From Sporisorium sorghi (lineage: Eukaryota; Basidiomycota; Ustilaginomycetes; Ustilaginales; Ustilaginaceae), in contig JALCCG010000147.1 in assembly GCA_023212695.1 (NCBI GenBank), forward strand, positions 1 through 55,030: a stretch of DNA of 55,030 nt, given 5' to 3'. Of the stretch, positions 1-10,000 are shown piece by piece; the stretch's first letter is position 1; every line of letters begins with the position of its first letter. The position numbers and the translations under genes are program-made. Below the pieces are notes generated by a model. That model saw nothing but the letters and a program-made list of their open reading frames with translations, did no database searches and was not told the origin of the DNA.

Positions 1-535
1 TGTGAGGCTCAAATGCGCTTAACTGCGATTGACGGGAGAGCATTCACTCTGATGTGCGCATGATGACTGATTGCTCCACTTTTCGGTTCTTCTTGTCTCG
101 CTTGTGTGTGTGTGTGTGTGTTGGTCTGCACTTACGACAGACGTCAGGCCGTGTGAGGGGCAAAGCATCCTGTACAAGGGTTCAGGTGCAACGAGCTGTC
201 ACGCGACAGTGCCCTGCCACGCAGTGTGGACTGTGTTGCTGCGTGGCTCATTCTGACGTGAGCAGCCACCGCCTCCGCATTGTTTCTGCTGTGGGACGCA
301 TTCAGCTGCTTTGCTGTGTCCTGCTTGCGTCGATGGCTGCGCCCCGAGTTGGGCTCGTCAGCCCTTCCAAGTCCTTTGAGTGCAGTGAAGGGGGAGCCAA
401 AGGCGCAAAGCAACTTCTTCTTCTAGATGACAAGGCTGATGTAACTGGAACTACCCTTCTGCCTCTCCTCTCGATACTCTTGAACAACAACTTCGAGTTC
501 GGCCCTTTCTTCGCACTGCACGATCAACACATTCA
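1..535. other. Upstream intergenic region
   Basis: No gene is supported here. It holds a (TG)9 microsatellite at 103-121 and presumably the promoter and 5' leader of the zinc-binding protein gene that follows. The open frames lack coding-like composition. Confidence 0.5.
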
Positions 536-1955
536 ATGCTCTCCAGCTCCTCTCTTTTGACCACGACAGCTTCGCTCACATCCCGCTTCATCCGACCACA
601 AGTCGTTGCTCTTCCTCTCGCAGCGACTCGTCTTTCAGTTTCTACCAAAGCCCAGCATCAGCACTCAGTCCAGCGAAGCCTCATAACCACATCCGCCATC
701 ATGACGAGTCAAAACGGCAACAAGCCCAGCAGTGGGAACGGTAACGGTAAAGAAGGCGCAGCAGCCAAACAATCTAGTCAGGGACACGAGCTCAAGCAGC
801 CGCCTAACAGTAAGTTCTGTCTTCGCCTTGACGATGCTCGCGTAGGATACGGGCTTGCTGTACTGGAACATCTTGACCGACTTTGCACCTCTTTGCACCT
901 CCGCGTACTACTCCAGCGGGATGGAAGGGTCCCATTCCGGCGCAGAACGGTGGTCGCGAAGTCGGATACATTCAGAAGGTAAGCCTCGCTGCTTCACACG
1001 TGCTTGTCTGCAAGGCTTGACTGCTGACACCATCGACACATTATCAAACCCTGCTCTTGCACAGCCGCCTTACTGCTGGCAATCGGACGAGTTCCAGGCC
1101 AAATACCGCGCAAAGTGCTGGTGTGGAAAGCGTGAGTTTTCTGCTCCCTTCCCTCCCCACGCGGCGATGCTGTTCCACTCCCAACTGATACACTTTTTTC
1201 CCTCTTCACAACACTGGCTTTACTCAAACCTCGGTGCTGGCTCGCACAGTCGAATTCGAATACCACGGCGACCCGATCGACGCCAAGCACTGCCACTGCA
1301 CGCAGTGTCAACGACTGCACGGCGCGCCCTTCCAGTGGGCCGCGCTGTTCCACAAGACGTCCGTGCGCCTGGCTCAGCACTGCGATCCGCTCGACTTGGA
1401 CTTTTTCAGCACGCAGGAGGGGCACAGCGAGCACAGTGTTCCGTGCAAGATCAGTTGCAGGAACTGTCGATCTCCCATGGCGTAAGTGCGAACTTCGACG
1501 ACAGGAGCGGGACGGAGGAGGCTAAAAGGGAAAGCGAGCTGCTCGACGAGATGCCCAGTGTTGCTAACCCCTCTCACCTTTCTTGATTCGTTATACTGGG
1601 CTTGCTACAGCGACGAGGGCCGCAACATGGTCATGGCGTACCCCTCATCCTTCGTGTTCAAGGACAATCACGTACCCGCGGTATTCGCGCCCACAGCACA
1701 CATCTTCTACGGCGAACGCGTCATGGATCTCGACGACGACATTCCCAAGGTACGTTGCGCCAACCCTCATCCACAGCGCTTTCTGTTCACAGCATTGGAT
1801 TGAAGCAAGCTGACGTTGCAGCTTGTGATTTTTGATTGTGGTATACACAGTGGGCGGGCCACAAGAACTCTTCTGAGCAGCTGCCCCATGCGCCGGGGGA
1901 GGAGACTGATCGTACCATGGGCAAGGGCAAGCGGCACAAGGCTGATCGCGAGTGA
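536..1955 (+). CDS. GFA/CENP-V-type zinc-binding protein, six exons
   Basis: Spliced gene. Exons as read from GT..AG sites and frame continuity: 536-809, 917-978, 1065-1131, 1250-1481, 1611-1749, 1851-1955, giving 292 aa. Every junction keeps frame. The product carries the cysteine pattern of the glutathione-dependent formaldehyde-activating (GFA)/CENP-V fold: a CWCGK pair at the end of exon 3, then HCHCTQC and CKISCRNC in exon 4, which in this family bind zinc. Exon 2 contains NGGREVGYIQK and exon 5 DEGRNMVMAYPSSF, both typical of a widespread fungal subfamily of unknown substrate. The first ATG (536) adds 55 residues rich in Ser, Thr, Arg and Leu that look like a mitochondrial presequence; a second in-frame ATG at 701 would give a 237-aa form without it. 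Formaldehyde activation by the subfamily is unproven, so only the fold is claimed. Confidence 0.85.
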
Positions 1956-2793
1956 ACGCAAGAACAGCGACCGAGCGAACTCTTCGCAAACGGCGGTCAT
2001 CACGATGCCAAGGCAGAGGTGGACGAGGTTGGCTGGTGAAAACAAAGACGACGGCAAGTGAAGAAGGATTGGCGGTGGTGGACAGGTGAAGAGAGTCTCG
2101 TGCAGAGATTGATGTACGGAGAGGCAAGGCGCCAAGAAGAAGCTCTTCCGTGGATTTTTCTTGAGCCGCCCAGCTTGGGATGCGAACATCCGCCGTGACA
2201 TCAAACTCGCAGACAGGATCTCGAGAGGGAACCTTGAAACCCACTGACATTCCTGCATTCCATTGACGTCCAGCGCCGTTCCACATGCGTGTCTTGTCTG
2301 TGTGCACCTCTCGTGGACAAAATTCCTCGTCGCCGTCCGTGTCGTGGGGTCTGCACGCCGTTGAGCGGGCAACGACCCTGTTCGAAAAGCTTGGCAGAGT
2401 GGGGATCCGTCGCTCTCCCGCTTTTGGAACGGCGAGAAGCGTGGAAGCTGTGCTAGGCCCTTTGGTCTTGTCTTGCAGAGAGAAGAAGCAATGCGGCGTG
2501 ATCGATCAGGAGAGCGAGACTCCTTCCGCTTCTTCTTGCCTCGTGTGCCGATATCGACGGCGACGACATCGCAGCTGCGGTCGATGGCGTCGCTACAGCG
2601 GCTGCTCGCGTTGGAGCCCTTCCAGCGGCGTGAGCACTTGAACGATCTCGAAAAGCGCATCTCGCTCAGACTCGAGGCAGATCGGGAATGACGTCCCGTT
2701 GTGTTCCGCTCGCAAGCATCCACCAACCCAAGTCTTCCACACTGTCCCTCTGCACCATATAAATCTCCACCTCCCTCCCAGCCCCAACCCACG
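1956..2793. other. Intergenic region between convergent genes
   Basis: About 840 bases between the ends of two convergent genes. One weak ORF (2491-2691) lies inside and is listed separately. The long minus-strand frame across 1767-2840 has no recognisable domain and poor codon usage. Confidence 0.5.
2491..2691 (+). CDS. Weak small ORF, unassigned
   Basis: 66 codons from ATG 2491. The second half (from about 2530) has strongly GC-rich third positions like the real genes here and predicts a charged helical C-terminus ending in LEKRISLRLEADRE. A polypyrimidine stretch ending in TTGCAG at 2473-2478 could be a splice acceptor, so this may be the last exon of a gene whose upstream exons I could not define. 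No family recognised. It could equally be chance. Confidence 0.2.
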   Translation: MRRDRSGERDSFRFFLPRVPISTATTSQLRSMASLQRLLALEPFQRREHLNDLEKRISLRLEADRE

Positions 2794-3534
2794 TCAAGGA
2801 GAGCCATGCACATACTCAATCGAGCACAGGCACCCGCCAAAAAAACTGCCCCACGTGCCCTTCGGCTTCCACCCGTAATCGACCACTTTAAACCCCTGCT
2901 TCCCGAAAAACCTCAGCAACGGCGAGTCCTGCGGGATCGCGAACTGCGGGTTGACGCCCCACTCTGCGACGGTGTATGCCTTGAGCACGTAGCTGTGCGA
3001 CACGGTGGCGAGGAAGCGCTTGATATGTTCGATCAGCAAGGAGCCTGATCCGGGGGCGATGGTGCCGAGTGCGCCGAGGAAGTACACCGCCGCCGGATAT
3101 GCAGCCGGTGGGGTGAAGAGCGGGTTGGGGAGCGTGTGGATCGATGGCCCGCCGTCCATCCGTGCCCCGCTGAAGGTTACTTTCGCGCCCACAACCGCTT
3201 TGGCCCCCGCACCGGAGAGGAGGAAGAGCATGAACAGCCACCCTCCCCTTCCCTCCTCCTCAGCAGAACCGTCAGCCTCGGGGTCAAGGTCATCCCTCAG
3301 CACCTGCACGCTCTTGTACCGCGGATGATCCAACCCGAAGTTCTCGTCGTGGTACGGCCCCGCGAAACTGGCGTTGATCAGGTCGACAAACGTCCGCAAC
3401 ACGCTTTCCGCTACCGGAGCGCGAGAGGTGTGCCGGTAGGCTCGGAATTGCAGCGTCGACAATTCAGCCGGCGTCAGATGGACGAACTTCTTGGTTGATA
3501 CGACCGTAGTCGTCGTCGTGGGTGGGAGGGTCAT
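2794..3534 (-). CDS. GNAT-like acetyltransferase-fold protein
   Basis: 246 aa from the ATG at 3534, which has an ACC before it; the frame is open further upstream but has no other ATG. The N-terminal part holds a Thr run, then KFVHLTPAELS. The middle has an acidic insert (residues about 105-120), a core strand VVGAKVTFSG, and a PGSGSLLIEHIKRFL segment that resembles the acetyl-CoA pyrophosphate loop and following helix of GNAT proteins. The C-terminus is hydrophobic and aromatic. This points to a GNAT fold with unknown substrate; I would not go further than superfamily. Confidence 0.55.
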   Translation of the reverse strand: MTLPPTTTTTVVSTKKFVHLTPAELSTLQFRAYRHTSRAPVAESVLRTFVDLINASFAGPYHDENFGLDHPRYKSVQVLRDDLDPEADGSAEEEGRGGWLFMLFLLSGAGAKAVVGAKVTFSGARMDGGPSIHTLPNPLFTPPAAYPAAVYFLGALGTIAPGSGSLLIEHIKRFLATVSHSYVLKAYTVAEWGVNPQFAIPQDSPLLRFFGKQGFKVVDYGWKPKGTWGSFFGGCLCSIEYVHGSP

Positions 3535-4138
3535 GGTGTCGACGAAAGTCGCTTCTCGTCGTCGGATAACTTGGTGGAGTGCTGGATGTTGCGCGCACTC
3601 TCGAGTGGCGCTGTTGTTCGATGGTGGTGGATAGGACACCTAGTTACAGTGACAAGCAACGTCGCAACACCGACAAGCACAACGAGTCATCACCAGTGTT
3701 CGTTGACTCGACCGCCTGTCAAAAACCGCTCGCTCGGCAATGCTTTCTTTCTCGGCATTCTGGAAAAAAATCGCTTTTCTTTCGGTACACTCTCTTCCGG
3801 CGGAACGGAACGCTTCTCTTTCTCTCTCCGTAGACTACAAGCCGCACACTTGGCGTTCATCCGTGGAATGACGGCTTTCCACGGTGCAGGAAACTTGGTC
3901 TGTCGTTGCGTGTCATCCTTGGCTGCGTACCTCAAACACTAACACAACGCGCGAGGTCGTGATCAACCCCGGCAGTCCAACACACTTTTTCACGATCAGA
4001 CAGATCACACGCCCCAGAACCACAATCACTTTCTGCACTCACTCTATATCGCTGCTGCTATATCGCTGATGGAATGACACCATGATGTCGAGCGTAGTTG
4101 TCCGAGCAACAAAGCCCGTGCGCGCGGCCACTGCCAGT
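3535..4138. other. Intergenic region
   Basis: About 600 bases upstream of the GNAT-like gene and downstream of the LysM gene (both minus). It contains a short direct repeat CTATATCGCTG at 4044-4054 and 4058-4068. No gene seen. Confidence 0.5.
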
Positions 4139-6439
4139 CTAGTCGTCTTTGCCTTTAGTCCAGTCGACTTTTCTGCGTTGTTCCAGCAGCCCACCTGAAG
4201 TCGAGGAGTACGACCGCATCGAGTTGTTCGGTGACGAAGAGGAGAGCGGGTCGATCAATGTTGTCTGTCCAACTTGCTGCTGAGACGGTGGTGGTGCTAC
4301 GGATGGTGCTGAAGAAAGGTTCGGCTGTGTGCGAGAAGGTCGTGTCGCCGCTGATGCTGTGGCTGACCTCGATGGTGGCGGTGGAAGACCAATCCTCGTT
4401 TGTGGCAGCGAGGTCTTCCCACGCACACCTTCTAACGCCCCCTCTAAAGCGGCCTCGACACTGATTCTCCCGCGAATGGTGTCATCCAACAGCTTGCCGA
4501 AGCCGCCTTTACCCTTGCTGCCACCTCCCGGAGCAGATCGGACCGCCGGGCTTATATCGCCACTCGGTAGCGAATCGCCAAACTGGATCGGTCTCGCCCA
4601 CTTGCTCGCCGCGCCCGTATTGGCGGGCAAACCGGCGGCCAAATCGTACAGCAACCGATGCGATTTCTGCGCCTGTCGCTTCTGGTACGCTTTGCCGCCA
4701 TCGTAGGCTTTTGCTACGATAGCGTTGGCCGGGGGAGCGTCGTTCCAACCCGTATAGGAATTGCCTCCATTGGTGTCACTCCTCGATGCGGCTTTAGCCT
4801 TGTTGGTGGACCCACTGCTGCCGAAATGCCACGTGTTGGGTTTCCAGTTGTCCTCTTCCTCTTCGCCGCCGTCGTTGAAGCGCGACAGGTTGCTGATGGA
4901 GGACTGACGGCTGAAATCGGGTCGAACGCCATTGTTCTGCTGCTGCTGCTGTTGAGTGCCCAACGCCAAGAGATCGTCGATGCCACTTTCGCCAGGTCGA
5001 AAATCGACATCACCGGGACCGGGCTTGCGACTTGTTCCCGCCGAAGACGAAGCTTTCACATCGTTGGCAAAGAATCGCAGCTGGTCGGCAGGCACCTTGG
5101 CGACATGCAAAGGCTGACGAGGTGGCACAAACCCGGAACTGGCAGCCGAAGCGGAGGCTGCAATGCTAGGCGTATTCGAACCTCCTCCTCCACCACCACC
5201 CATACTGCTGCTGGTGCTGGTTGCAAGCTTGTCTTTCCCGAGCGACGACTGCTGATTGAGATTTCGAAGCGACGGTGCCAAGCTGGCCGGATACGAAGAG
5301 GTCGACTGCTGTTTGATCCCATTGATCGAGCCAGCGCGTGTAAGAGAAGTACCGAAGGCAGGTACAGGAGCTACCGCGTCGATGTATGCCTTGTTGGTGT
5401 CTGGCATGAAATCGCTCGCTGGATCGGACACGCGCATGCCAGCCAGACTGTCTGCCATAAAGTTGGGCTGTGGAATCTCTGCAGTAGGCGTGCCCGTGAG
5501 CAGATCCTCCTCTTCCGCTTTAGGGACAAAGACGAGCGTGTTTGCGTTGGTAGCCTCCGTGACGGCACCTCGTGTAGCGGGTAGCACTTTGATCTCTGCG
5601 TTGGGTGGACGATGCTTGCAGCTGTCGACGGGGATGTAGATGACTTTGCGGATTTGGACGGGATCGCCTGGCCAGAGCTTGTTGGATTTGCGCAGCACCT
5701 GGATATCTGCGCCGTAGTGGAGAGCCAAGGATGGCAGCGTGTCTGTTGGAGCGACGGGGTGGATAAGGACGCGCACTTGCTCCGTGTCTGCAGAGTGCGC
5801 TGTGGGCGAGGCTGCAGATGGACGATGTGAAGGTGCGCGAGAAATAAGGGACGATTGCTGTTGCTGTTGTTGCTGCTGTTTGAGTCCGAACCAGTCCTCT
5901 AAGCGGTCTAGTGTTGTTTCGACAGTGTTGATCGGTCGACCTTTTCTGGCTTCATCGTCGTCGTCGCTATCTTCAGTCTGGATGAGATTGCCTGCATGCG
6001 ACGCAGATTGACGAGATGCGCGTCTCGAGATGTTGGAAGAGGCAGGATCAGCAGGCCATCTGTAGCTGGAAGAAGAGCTAGCTGAACTAGTTCCACCGAA
6101 GAGACCCGCCAAGCCTGCGCTGATGGCTTTCCACTCCGAAGCGACGGCAGAAGGTCTTCTTGGAGCAGCTTGGGGCCGGTGTAGATTTGAAGGGCCCGCC
6201 ACACCTTGCGCTGGTGAGGGCGAGCGTAGAGGATGTCGATCAACCACCTGAGTGTTTGAGCTAGAAGCGGGAAAAGAAGGCGATGATCTGCGACTGCGAA
6301 GTTGGGGTTGCTGAGGAGAAAGGTAGTCCGAGTCGATGATCGATGTCGTGGCCCATGGATCAATGTCGTTTGCTGGTGCAGATGACGATGTCGATGTAGC
6401 GAGCCATGGCGACGACGATGACGACGGCGACGTCGACAT
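4139..6439 (-). CDS. LysM-domain protein, probably intracellular
   Basis: 766 aa, single exon from ATG 6439. One LysM domain at about residues 224-272: a low-entropy linker is followed by VAPTDTLPSLALHYGADIQVLRKSNKLWPGD and a closing IYIP strand. The rest is low complexity: Ser-rich N-terminus, an acidic patch near 157-163, a poly-Gln run near 188-195, poly-Gly near the middle, and a C-terminal RRKVDWTKGKDD. There is no signal peptide or membrane segment, so unlike secreted LysM effectors that hide chitin it probably acts inside the cell, as do LYSMD-type proteins. Ligand unknown. The fold is well supported; the role is not. Confidence 0.8.
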   Translation of the reverse strand: MSTSPSSSSSPWLATSTSSSAPANDIDPWATTSIIDSDYLSPQQPQLRSRRSSPSFPASSSNTQVVDRHPLRSPSPAQGVAGPSNLHRPQAAPRRPSAVASEWKAISAGLAGLFGGTSSASSSSSYRWPADPASSNISRRASRQSASHAGNLIQTEDSDDDDEARKGRPINTVETTLDRLEDWFGLKQQQQQQQQSSLISRAPSHRPSAASPTAHSADTEQVRVLIHPVAPTDTLPSLALHYGADIQVLRKSNKLWPGDPVQIRKVIYIPVDSCKHRPPNAEIKVLPATRGAVTEATNANTLVFVPKAEEEDLLTGTPTAEIPQPNFMADSLAGMRVSDPASDFMPDTNKAYIDAVAPVPAFGTSLTRAGSINGIKQQSTSSYPASLAPSLRNLNQQSSLGKDKLATSTSSSMGGGGGGGSNTPSIAASASAASSGFVPPRQPLHVAKVPADQLRFFANDVKASSSAGTSRKPGPGDVDFRPGESGIDDLLALGTQQQQQQNNGVRPDFSRQSSISNLSRFNDGGEEEEDNWKPNTWHFGSSGSTNKAKAASRSDTNGGNSYTGWNDAPPANAIVAKAYDGGKAYQKRQAQKSHRLLYDLAAGLPANTGAASKWARPIQFGDSLPSGDISPAVRSAPGGGSKGKGGFGKLLDDTIRGRISVEAALEGALEGVRGKTSLPQTRIGLPPPPSRSATASAATRPSRTQPNLSSAPSVAPPPSQQQVGQTTLIDPLSSSSPNNSMRSYSSTSGGLLEQRRKVDWTKGKDD

Positions 6440-7071
6440 GATGGTCCCTTACCAAGCACTCTTGATAAGCATCGGAAACAGCAGAAATGCGCAGCCGCAG
6501 AATTGCGTTGGGATCGTTTGATGCTGAGTTTTTGGCAGCTAGCGGCGTATCCGACCGAGTGCGCTGGTGGTGGTGGTGCTGCTGCTGCTGCTGCTGAGTC
6601 AAAGGAAGCTGAGTCGTTGATGTGATGAAGTGATGGTATCCAGGCAAAGAGCGAGTCGAGCGTCGGCGCTGGATCCGAGTGTTCAGCTTTTGCTTTGTGT
6701 GGGCACTGACCAATTCGTTCCAAAAAAAAAAAAAAAAACTAACACATACACGCATCAACTCCCGCGTACCTGTGGCTGAACTGAACTGCTCGAGCTGCAG
6801 CTGCAATCCCGTCTTAACAAAAGCAACACTTCGCCAATTCTGCCACGCAGCAAGCTCATCAAAACCTCACAAATCGAATTCGTCTCATCGAAATCGGGTT
6901 CAGCTTCAACTTGGTCGCGATTCACCTCTTCCACTCACTTGATTCGAAACTCGTCCTCCCTATCAAGTCACACCATCCTCAGACGAACGAGGTTTGAGAA
7001 ACAACAACAACAATTCAATTCTGCAGTTCGCTTTCCTAGCACTCATAAGACATCTCTGCCACTTCGGTGTC
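6440..7071. other. Intergenic region, LysM promoter side
   Basis: About 630 bases between two minus-strand genes: 3' end of the CHD1 transcript and 5' leader of the LysM gene. It holds an A17 run at 6722-6738 and a CAG/CTG-like trinucleotide stretch near 6570-6597. No gene seen. Confidence 0.5.
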
Positions 7072-10000
7072 TCAACGACGGTAATCGTAGCCGTGCGAAG
7101 GCGGTGGGGGAGGCGGATACGACGACTGGTATCCTCCCCCATAGCCACCACCAGCTCCACCCGGCGGAGGAGGCGGCGGCGGGTACCCGTACCTTCCATC
7201 TCGGTACTCTCGGTCTCGTCCCTCTCGGTACGGCGAGTCGCGTCGATCCGGATACGCGGGCGGATAAGAGTCGCGACCACCTCCATAGTGGGGCGGAGGA
7301 GGAGGAGGAGGAGGAGCGTGGTGTCCGTGGCCGTGACCATAGCCGCCCGACTGCGGCGGATAGTAGGTAGGCGGGTAAGGCAGGTTGGCTCCACTCGGCG
7401 ATCCTCCGTAGCCGTTGCCGTAGCTATACCGTCCGCCACCGCTAGAAGATGAAGGCTCCATCGATGTGCGTGGCTTCTTGGGGATCGGAGCGTCCTGCAA
7501 CGGGTTTGCTTTGCGCTTCACCTCGCTTGATCCAGTCGTGGTGGGAGTGTGACTGCTAGCTCCGTTCTCGCCCGCTCCTCCTTCAGCCGCAGCCGATTCC
7601 GACTTGACGCGTCCGCCTGCCGAAGCTGGTGATCCTGCTCCGCCATTGTTGGCTTGTCCTGATGCCGCTGTCGTTGTTGTCGTCGGCGTGGGAGTCGATG
7701 CAGAAGCCGTCGTGTTCGCCGCCGCCGCCCCTGCTGGCGTAGAAGTCGTCCCGGGTCCATTCATGACCAGCTTGTTGAAGATCGCACGCAGCTTCGATGG
7801 CTTGACCTTCTTCGGCCAGAAGAACGCGCTGAACGCCCACAGGTGGTGGAACCAGCGGTCCTTCTCCTTGGTCGACAGGCTCGCAAACTTGGTCTCGAGC
7901 AGATGGTCGATGTGCCCACCGATCGCGGACAGACACTCCTTGAGCACCGACACCTTTTGATCACGCTCCAAGTGATCCGTACCGTCTCTTAACCGTTTGA
8001 GCTGCTTCTTGCACGGTCGCATCAGCTCCTTGCACTCGGCTTCGTCCATGCTCGCGTACTCGCTGTCATCCGAAGAGTCCGACGAGTACACCGGCGCAGG
8101 TCGTCGCTTGTCCGCAGCGGCTCCTCCACCAGCACCACCGTTCCCACCACCACCGCCGCCTCGTCCCGATTTGCCGCCGGGAGCAGGCGAGTTGGTCGGC
8201 GAAGGGCTCTTGCGCGCCTTTTTGCTGCTCTTCGGTGCTCCGCCCTCCGCCAGGCTCTTTTGATATGCCTTGGCGTTGTCGTCGTACTCGCGCAACACCT
8301 TCAGCAAATAATCTCCGCGACGAACCAGGTGGATCGCATTGGGAATCGGACGAGGCTTGGTCTGAGGGGGTCCCGACGTGCCGCTGCCGCTTCCGCTTCG
8401 AGGCGCTTCTTTCTCCGCTGCGGAGGGCTCCTGGTTCGCCTTCTTGCCCTCTTCCAGGAAGAACTTGCCAGCCATGTTCAGATCCGGATCGGCTTCGATC
8501 TGCTCCCAAGCGCCGAAGCCGTATTTCCAGATACCGACCATGAGCATCGCATCGTCCTTGGCATCCCATCCGCCTGCCCAGTTGAGCGTAGCCTTGAGGT
8601 GCTCCGAGGGCACTCGCCACTCGAGCGGGTCCTCGACATTGTCGAGCGTCTCGGCGAGAAGGCGCAGATCGTAGTGTCGGATCAGCACCGTCTCGGCATT
8701 GATGCCCGTGATGCCGCGGCACGTCACCAGCACCGCCTTCTGACGCAGCGCCGACGAGATCTCCTCGCCACGCTCCTGCTTGCCCTTCATGAACGCCTGG
8801 TGGTGGGCGACAGCATCCTCGCACGTCTTGACCAGCTCGTCTGAGATCTGGTAGAGCACCTGTCGGTTCTTGTCCTGCAGCTTGCCCTCCTTGATGATCG
8901 GATCCGCTTTGTAGCGAATGTCGCCCCACCGCTGGATGCCGCGGATGAGCACACGCAGATCGCGCTCCTTCATCTCGACCGAGCGCTGCGCCGCCGTTTT
9001 GCGTGCACGCTTGGCTGCATCCTTGGACGCACCAGGCGAGGTGGCACGATCGTCGCCCTCGCCATTGTCGTAGGCACCAGGAGCCACTTGAGCGGCAGCA
9101 CGCCTGCGCGAGGAGCTGGCAGCCGCAGCCGCTTCTTCGACCGCCTTTTTGCGCTCTTCCTCCTCGGCCTTCTGACGCTCCTCGAGCGGGATAATGTCGT
9201 CCCAGCTCAAGTCGGCCTTGAAGTCCTGCACCTGGGCAAACGACTTGAGGAACTCTTGACCACCGGCCGAGCTGCCCGTGGGGTCCGCCTCGGTCTCGTG
9301 CGCCTCGGCGTGCGACAGGATGTCATCCAGGTCCATCTCGTCGAGCTTCTTCTGCTGGCCGTCCTCGTTGTCGCTCTTGAACATGTTTTGCGCGCCAAAC
9401 TTGAGGATGGCGCCGAGCTCCTCCTTGCTGAACTGCTGCTGGTTCTTGGCTGACGCTTTTGGCGCAAAGTTGGTCCCGGAAGTGTCCATCTGGTGGATGA
9501 TGGCATACTCGAGCACCATCTTGCGCTTGGCACGCTCCAGCACGTCCTCCTCGACCGTATCCTTGGTGAGGAAGCGGAACACGCTGACGTGGAACTTGGA
9601 GTTGAGTCGATGCGCACGCGCCATGGCTTGCAGGTCGTTCTGCGGGTTCCAGTCGCTGTCAAAGATGATGACCGTGTCGGCAGTCTCGAGGTTGATGCCC
9701 AGACCACCGGCGCGCGTCGAGAGCAAAAACGCGAAATCGGGCGAGCCATCTGCGTTGAAGTGCTCGATGGCCTTCTTCCTCACCTCGGACGAGACGGTGC
9801 CGTCGAGCCTCTGGTGAATGTAGCCGCGCAGCGACATGTAGTCCGAGAGGATATCGAGCATGCGAACCATCTGACTGAAAATGAGCACGCGGTGACCGTC
9901 GGCTTTCAGTCGCGCCAGGAGCTTGTCCAGAAGCACCATCTTTCCGCTGTGCATGACGAGACCCTTCAGCGTCTCTTCGCGGTTGTCCGAGATGACCTCG

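Noticed and set aside
1767..2840. 357-codon minus-strand frame overlapping two gene ends
   Set aside because: Covers the last exons of the GFA-like gene and intergenic DNA; codon use is poor and no family is recognisable.
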